Shown here one piece after another: positions 57,236 to 64,000 of a stretch of DNA of 64,000 bases. The stretch spans positions 62,001 through 126,000 of the forward strand of contig JAWRVZ010000158.1 of assembly GCA_037043235.1 (NCBI GenBank), in the 5' to 3' direction. The notes beneath the pieces are model-generated. The model was given only the letters and a program-made list of their open reading frames with translations. It was not told the origin of the DNA and searched no databases. The position numbers and the translations under genes are program-made. Within the stretch, counting starts at the first letter, position 1, and every line of letters begins with the position of its first letter. Source of the stretch: Rhodeus uyekii. Taxonomy: Eukaryota > Chordata > Actinopteri > Cypriniformes > Acheilognathidae.

Positions 57236-59513
57236 TCCCTCTATGCAAGTCTTCCAGGACGAACACGTTCTCTGAAATGCATCTACACACTCCATTAGAT
57301 AGTACTACCATTACCTGTACTACCGCTTACTCAAATTACTTTTTTGAAACGTTAAGAGCGTTTTCACTGTGCCAAATTACAGACATCTTTACCATTTTAG
57401 GCACGTCCAGCTGCCGGACAGCAGGCATGTGGAACAGGAACAAAATGTCCCGAAAACGAAGGGGAATGATGTGTGAATTGAGCTCTAACAGCAGATGTCT
57501 TAGTTTACAGACAATTGAGAGTAGATGTGCTTCTAATCCCACACATCACACATAATGACCTTTCGCTCACAATGTTCACCATTGTTGGATAAGCTAACCG
57601 CGGCTAAGCACTTACACTGTTAGCATAGCGCACAGTATGACCTTGGCTCATTCCTCAGAGCTCTGGAGAACACATAAAGGGACGATGCTGGAATTTTCTG
57701 CGGGCAAATCTCTCAGCATCTCCTTGGTGACATGAAGTTTGCAAAGCTTAGTTGTCTCACTATGGTTACTGATTATTTGGGGAGAGTTTGTAGGTCCAGT
57801 CACAGAAAGGCATGCCACAGATACACAAAGAGCGGCTTCAAACATTCCAGAACATTCCCTGGAACAACAGCGTCCCGGCGATGACCTAACAAGGAGATCG
57901 CCCGCCCACTTACAGCACAAAATCCAAATCTCAAATACCAATAGTTAATTAATAACAGAGGATATCTTTAGGGAAGTCTTCTAAAAGATATGCAATTAGG
58001 AGGATCTCACTAGACCTTCTTGTAATTGAGGTAAAGCACTTTGTAGAAGGTGGTACCTGGCAATAACAACTGATAACACTTTATGGCTCTAGTTGTATAA
58101 ACCCTTGATAACCAATTTCACGGTTTTGCATTGAATTTCTTCTCCATAATTGGACCTCATGAAACTTGTTTTGAACCTGCAGTGATAATCTATTGAAATG
58201 CATGCAAATTTAATTACAAATGGTTCTTTCTTTCGTTTAGTTGAATACTGAATCCATTTAGCCATCTACATTATGTATTGATTCCAGACGGAAAACAACA
58301 TGTGTTGAGTGTCACGACAACAGCACAGCGCCTCGTTTCATTTTAGCAGAACCAAAACCTTAAACATAAGCTCTCTTGAATCTTATAACACTATTCTAAT
58401 GCCGTCTTCACAGATGAACATACAACATGGTGTGAACTGGTCTCTGTGGCACGGAAGACCCGGTTTATTCGTTTGCCAGGCGGTGTCTTGTGTAATTATC
58501 AGAATCAGATTTCAGTTTTGAAGTGCGTCATGCAGGAGAAAGTAACTTAATAAGCATAACAGGACAAATGCACCAAAGAAAAACCCTGAGGCATGGGTCA
58601 TATCACGGATTGAGTATAAGAAAAAGAAAGTTTCCCACCTTGTGCAGAAGCTGGATGTTGAGTCGTCATGTGACTTCAAAAACGCCATGTCGTTTTCAAG
58701 AATAAATCCTATCAAGCCTGACCATCACAGATAAGATCTGATCCACAAATAAATAAATAAATAAAAGCAGGACAAGTATAAATTATTCATAAATATCCAG
58801 CTGGCCACACAACCGATGAGTCGTGACACTTAGAAGAACAACTCGAGCTTGTCTTTGACATTGAGATTATTGATTAAGAGTCCTAGCTGTCTATGCAGGG
58901 AATGGAAACTTGCAGAAGGTTATAGTAAACCACTGGATGTTCAAGCGTGAAGTAAAATGGCCGTCCGGCTGTACGGTGGTACCCTGACAACGCTGAACGC
59001 AGGCCTAATCGTTACGATGAAAACGAGAAACTGCACACTTGGCTGATCAGCTGACAAAGTTCTGAAGGGACTCAGAGTAAGAGCAGCAGAGGTCAGAGCG
59101 CAGATTAACGACTTCATTACGCCTACGTCTGTCTTTGCCTGTGATCTAAAAGGTAGAGAGAATAAATTCAGCAGTATTTATAGCATGCATTCACGAATGC
59201 AGCAGCAGCCGCTTTCACACGCTGTAAATCACTGTACAATCGTTGGTTGGATTGACTTTAGTGTTAAAGACACCATGTCTGCTGTTCACACAATCAACGG
59301 CTTTCCGAAATATTGGTCAACTCTCTGAGGTCAATAATCAAAAATGAAGAAAATGGTGCAGCGTTTAAAGGTCACACACCCACATTTGTTAACTTCCGAC
59401 TGACAGGAATAAAGCGGTGGTTCACACCGCATGTAATTAACTTTTAATTTCAGGAAATTGCCATGACCGATTTATCTTTGTCTTTCTAAAGTTCACACAT
59501 GATCTCTAAACAT

Positions 59514-60360
59514 TAGGGATGGGCAAAAAAAAGAAGACTTTTTTAAAATAAAATTAATAGACTTTTTTTTTACCTTTTATTATGTGGTCGATTCAATACT
59601 GATTCTCCAAAGTCACGAATCGATCTTGTTTCTGTATTTATTTACGCAAACTGAAACATAGTATCTGACTGTCGTTAATGTTAATACTAGTCTTCTTCAC
59701 TAGATCCTCTTGTGCAGTTTATCAATTGCGCGTTTTCACGGCTTGCCATTTGAAACATTCAAGCGTAAAAAGACGTGGGCAGAACTTGTGTGCGCTGTGT
59801 GGGAAGTTGTGTGTGCCTCAGACAGCGTGCAGATAATAAAATGCATTCTCTTTCACATCTCTTTGCGCTTAAATGAACAAATGTCAGCCTTGGCGAATAT
59901 CCTCGATGGATAAAGTGAACGTAAACAGTAGAGAAAGCCAACGCATGTGTATCATTATGTTGTTCATTAATCTTAAGTGACAGTAGCCTAATATTCCTGC
60001 TGATTACAGTGTTTTTAATGTAAATAAAACTACAAAAGACAAAGAAATCACTCCCTGCTCTTCACTGAATAACTTTTTTGTAACTTCAATTAAGATTAAC
60101 TTTTATTTTATTTTACATTTGATTAATTTATTCAGTTTTGGTACCTGAAAAGTACTTGTAGACCTACCTGAAAAACATATTTATTTTAATTCACAGATAC
60201 ATGGAATAAAACTATTATATTAATTTATTAGTATTTGTGTTGGGGCCAGTGAAAATTTAATCATTGCAATCCCTGAATCAAATTTAAAGCAACAATTGAA
60301 TCGAACTGAGATCTTTTGAATCGGAATCGAAACGGGCGTCAATATCGATAGCCAGTCCTA
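59514..60360. mobile_element. Possible hAT-like repeat with GAATCGAT motifs
   Basis: Begins TAGGGATGGGCAAAA and ends CGATAGCCAGTCCTA, imperfect inverted repeats of a TAGGGCTGGGC-type fish element. GAATCGAT-like motifs occur near both ends. No clear target duplication. Confidence 0.4.
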
Positions 60361-61176
60361 CTACACTTAGGATGAATTTCAATCGGAAGCGAGCATTCCT
60401 ATGGGTAGATCGCTTAAAGTGGGACTTGGGCATGCCGTAATGCAGCCGTTTGAAACGCACTTGGCGAAGGAAGCCATAAACGATAAAAACGTACTTCCTA
60501 GATGTGACCATGGGACGAAATATCTCGCTATCGGACTTGAGGAAAGGCCCTTTGTCAAGGGATTCAGTTGTTTACGTTCATATGGAACGCACCTACAAAT
60601 GGAGTCACTTTCCTAAAGTGCCTTCAAGACAGCAAAACACCATTGTGAATTTACCAGTAATTTCCAAACAGGCATATATACGTTTGAAAAACCCTATTGG
60701 AGATGCATTCAAATCAAAACTACATCTTTACATCTCCTGAAACACTGTGAGTGGTGATTATCACTGCTGTCACAAAGCTATGGTGTTATGGGCAGTTGCA
60801 GGATTAGATACTAGAGTTTCACAATGCGATTTGCATACCTGCAATGCAAACGTCTAAGTCTATGATATTCTGGTCCCTTCCTCAACAAAGGTTTATGGGA
60901 ATTGTATTGCCAGTTTCATAAACATAGGCTGAGAAACACACAAGAAAGGCTTGTGTGTAGATTTGTTTAAGACAAATGGTTGTCACCGGGATTTCCATTT
61001 GAAAAAACATCCTGTTCTCTAAATTTGCAAGTAACATTGACAAGGCAGACAAATGAGGTGGACACACCACTGCTTCATAATGCACCACAGTCACAAAGAC
61101 CAGATGATTATAATGCAACTCGATCCATTTAACAAAAATGGTATCAGGCTAATTTACAAAAATTGATGTAATAATT

Positions 61177-61219
61177 CACAATTACGTCTTCAGGATGACC
61201 GGCAGAAGACGTAATTGTG
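61177..61219. repeat. Perfect 15-bp hairpin with 13-nt loop
   Basis: CACAATTACGTCTTC (61177-61191) pairs exactly with GAAGACGTAATTGTG (61205-61219). Confidence 0.85.
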
Positions 61220-62188
61220 TGGTTTCTGTGGAACCGACTGCGTTTAGACGAAACTGAGCCATGTTCCGCTTCAATATGTTTTCGGTGGTGTAGCTATTTT
61301 TCAGCTATAAATCCCACAAGAAACTAAATGGGTCATATCCTTAACACCAGCAACAGGATGCAAACTTTCACTTTTGCTATCTGAAAGAAAAAAATTCAAA
61401 GCAGCTCATCACATGACTGTGTTCACCATAGCAATAATCACTTAGTACAATGTTCAAGATCTGATTTCAATACTGACAATTTTGTTATGACGCACAGTAA
61501 ACGTACGTATAACAGCACATTTATAACGACAGAGAACCAATGCAAGGCATTACAAATGAAACCGTAATCTAGCTCACAACCCATATGGTGCTCCAACTGT
61601 TTTCATGACAGGCGGTTGGATGAATCTGAAGAGAGTCTGTCGCTTTGAGACGAGCCAAGCAACAACAGCAGCAGTGGCGCTGAAATCTCCTCAAGGACAG
61701 CTGGGTTTAGCAGTAATCTGAACAAGACACGTTCAGCAGGTTTTAAAGGCCAGGTCACTTATCGCCATATCCACTATGACTACAACGGCTAAAAACCCAA
61801 TGATTGCCAATGGCTACAAGTTATCCTAGTGCTCGCTTTTCTGTTTTGGGAAGCCACGAGCAGCCCGGGTTCATGCTGGTGTGAACACAAGGGGTTGTCT
61901 AGTCTTTCAGACATCCTGTCCATGGCTCTTTGGGAGATCTGATGCAGTTGGTTTTGCTTGGCCCTGCCGCACTACAAAACAAGCGGATATCACAACAATC
62001 TATATCAACCGGAGGGACCGTTCTTTTGCTCACATAAGCCTGGAAAATGTATTTGGTTTACAAAGTCCCCAATCGAACATGGTCTAAATCAAGGCAAGTC
62101 CAGGAGAGCTTGAATTTCTAAATAAATCTCCAGTATCTTCCAATTTTTTGTGACTACTGGAAAACGATTTATAAAAACGTTTAAGTAT

Positions 62189-62340
62189 CTGTACTCAAAA
62201 AAGCCATTTGCAGCCAACTAAATATAGATAGATAGATGGATAGAAAACCATTTTGCTGTATACGCGTTTATAAACTTATAAACGCATATAAAGCAAAAAG
62301 GTTTAATTTTCTCTCTATCAAATGGCTCTTTTGAGAACAG
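62189..62340. repeat. Foldback repeat, unit 1
   Basis: CTGTACTCAAAAAAGCCATT at the left pairs with the right end AAATGGCTCTTTTGAGAACAG-type arm. The centre carries ACGCGTTTATAA facing TTATAAACGC. Slightly degraded relative to unit 2. Confidence 0.75.
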
Positions 62341-62390
62341 TTATATAGCAAAATACAGCAAATATTTATATAAAAAAATTGAATACGTAT

Positions 62391-62553
62391 CTGTACTCAA
62401 AAGAGCCATTTGCAGCTAACTAAATATAGATAGATAAACCCGTTTTTGCTGTATATGCGATTATGTTTATAAACAAACGCATATACAGCAAAAACGGTTT
62501 CATCGTTTATCTATCTATCTTTAGTTAGCTGCAAATGGCTCTTTTGAGTACAG
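62391..62553. repeat. Foldback repeat, unit 2 (nearly perfect, 163 bp)
   Basis: The arm beginning CTGTACTCAAAAGAGCCATT pairs along about 70 bp with the arm ending GGCTCTTTTGAGTACAG. Both arms include GATAGATA/TATCTATC runs and GCTGTATATGCG/CGCATATACAGC. TTATATAGCAAA follows both units, so unit plus flank appears duplicated. Confidence 0.8.
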
Positions 62554-63376
62554 TTATATAGCAAATATTATATATAGTAAAAACGGTTTTATCTCTTCCA
62601 TCTTAACTCGAAGTAAAACCCAAGTGCAACGTTTTAACATAAAAAAAAAAATCGCTTGTTTATACAATTCGACTTAAACAAGGCCAACAAATCATTTGGA
62701 TAATCTATTATTAAACAGCACAATCCCCCTCAGCTGCTGCTCCAGAAACAGGATTCAAGTTTCACATCCCAAATTAAACGAAACTGAAGCTATTTTAGGA
62801 CGTCGACGACCAAGAGCACGCTCCTTTATTTCATATTAACAGGATATGCACTTTTATAGACAGAATGTGACTGACAGATCCGGGTTGAACCTTCAGCGGT
62901 CAACAATCTCACACAACTTACAGCAGCATCTTTTAGCAAAGAATTAAAAAAAGAAAGATACATTTACTGTCGCAAATTAAGGAAATCCACCACAAAATGG
63001 TGCTGCTTCGTTTGTGCTCAATGCCTCAAAACATTCAAGAAAATCCAGCTTTTATAATTCTCATTGATAAGAAATGAAGGTCTTTCTGTGCTATGTTAGC
63101 ATCGTAGCTTAGCACTGTCAACATCTTTCTGCACCCGCACAGATCAGTCAAGCCACAAAACAGCTATAAATGCACTATGCTGGAATTGTTTTGCACATTA
63201 CATTAACGCAAAAAAAGTATTCAATATGTGAAGTGTGAAATAAAATCATCGTACGGCGACAGAGGAGAGTGTAAATCAATAGGTTGATAGAAACACAGGA
63301 TGTGTGAGATCCCTGACTGGCTAACGCGACCGCTAGCATCCGCTAAAGTCACTCCGTCGAAACCATCCGCACTTAC

Positions 63377-63480
63377 CAGGTCAAACCAGACGATAAACGA
63401 CACCAAACGGAATAATTTCACTAGCCCCTGGTCCAAGCGAGGTGATATGAATGGTGATAATGACGGAGACTAACTACAGT
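63377..63480 (-). other. fam13b: Candidate fam13b first (non-coding) exon and promoter edge
   Basis: A perfect donor, TGACCTG followed by GTAAGT on the minus strand, ends a CpG-richer segment near the upstream edge of the gene. The start site probably lies near 63480. Evidence is only splice-site quality and position. Confidence 0.4.
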
Positions 63481-63579
63481 GATCGGCCGGCATGGCCGAA
63501 TTTAATGTGAATAGTTGGTTCGGAGGAATGGAGACAGTGTTAGTTACACACCCACAATGATGCCAAAAACACACTGACC

Positions 63580-63620
63580 CCGCCTCTCTCTCTCTTCCGC
63601 TCTCTCTCTCTCTCTCTCGC

Positions 63621-63666
<46 letters not shown>
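63580..63666. repeat. CT microsatellite upstream of fam13b
   Basis: TCTC runs with a few CGCT interruptions. On the fam13b strand this is a GA-rich tract about 100-190 bp upstream of the candidate first exon, a GAGA-like promoter context. Confidence 0.9.
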
Positions 63667-63671
<5 letters not shown>

Positions 63672-64000
63672 CTTCTTCTCAACACACTCCCAGTTTTCCA
63701 GAATATTCCATGGGATTACTTTTATGTTTATTTCGACCTGTGTCGGATGTCAGATCTCTAACATATTGAAATATCATAGTATAAGGCTCTGTTTTCTTAA
63801 AATCGCTTTATACATAAAGAAAAGTGGATTTCAAACGCATGAAACTAATTCTATTAGGTTTAATTGGGTAGTTGAATAATTGAATAAACTGCATTTAATA
63901 CAACAACTTATGCACAAATTAAATTATACTATTCGTTTGCTTTATACGAAATTTTAAAACGCTATTTTACAATAGTACAGTATTTTATATGGAGCGCAGC

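Larger units (their letters stand above)
55314..63376. other. fam13b: Upstream introns of fam13b (about 8 kb)
   Basis: Apart from the candidate 5' UTR exon at 55803-55961 this stretch holds repeats, a 15-bp hairpin and a tandem foldback repeat. No other coding exon could be supported. Confidence 0.6.

Noticed and set aside
1..64000. CRISPR array, prokaryotic operon, phage or defence system
   Set aside because: The sequence is a vertebrate nuclear locus with spliced genes; no spaced direct repeats or operon structure are present.

Overview
The window is vertebrate nuclear DNA, most likely from a cyprinid (carp/goldfish/zebrafish-like) teleost. The genes are spliced with GT-AG introns, and the gene order hnrnpa0 - klhl3 - fam13b matches the order I recall around human 5q31. 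The introns are full of fish/cyprinid repeats: tRNA-derived SINEs, Tigger-like elements with TA duplications, hAT-type MITEs with 8-bp duplications, Angel-like foldback elements, and long CA, TA and CT microsatellites. No prokaryotic, viral or CRISPR system is visible.

Layout. (1) 1-558: the 3' end of an intronless hnrnpa0 (second half of RRM2, Gly-rich tail, M9-like nuclear targeting signal), followed by a long 3' UTR. Beyond the first poly(A) signal lies a chain of three well-formed non-coding exons (3232-3348, 3984-4053, 7387 to about 7540) ending at a second poly(A) signal. This is probably a spliced distal 3' UTR or a separate lncRNA. (2) 7987-19214, plus strand: a complete klhl3, rebuilt here as 15 coding exons with consistent phases, giving 589 residues (BTB, BACK, six Kelch repeats). 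(3) About 19215-24231: convergent 3' UTRs of klhl3 and fam13b, with an isolated promoter-like motif cluster between them. (4) 24232-55283, minus strand: a complete fam13b, rebuilt as 20 coding exons giving 882 residues (RhoGAP domain, acidic linker, coiled coil, conserved C-terminal FAM13 blocks). Candidate 5' UTR exons are at 55803-55961 and about 63377-63480. (5) 63480-64000: upstream flank with a CT microsatellite.

The most interesting observation is an apparent internal promoter and alternative first exon of fam13b at 38001-38300. It has an inverted CCAAT box and a TATA box, a leader with a short upstream ORF, then an ATG opening M-A-C and a strong donor whose phase fits coding exon 6. 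The product would be a 623-residue FAM13B without the RhoGAP domain, which resembles the short FAM13A isoform as I remember it. Other points: the RhoGAP arginine-finger position is leucine; klhl3 has a 75-nt intron with no stop in frame; hAT elements are nested in a Tigger-like element; and there is a tandem pair of near-perfect foldback repeats at 62189-62553.

Roles. KLHL3 is the substrate adaptor of a CUL3 ubiquitin ligase that degrades WNK kinases. FAM13B is a RhoGAP-family protein. hnRNP A0 is an AU-rich-element RNA-binding protein. They are neighbours by ancient synteny, not a pathway. All exon coordinates come from reading splice sites and phase by eye and comparing with remembered vertebrate proteins; no alignment was run.
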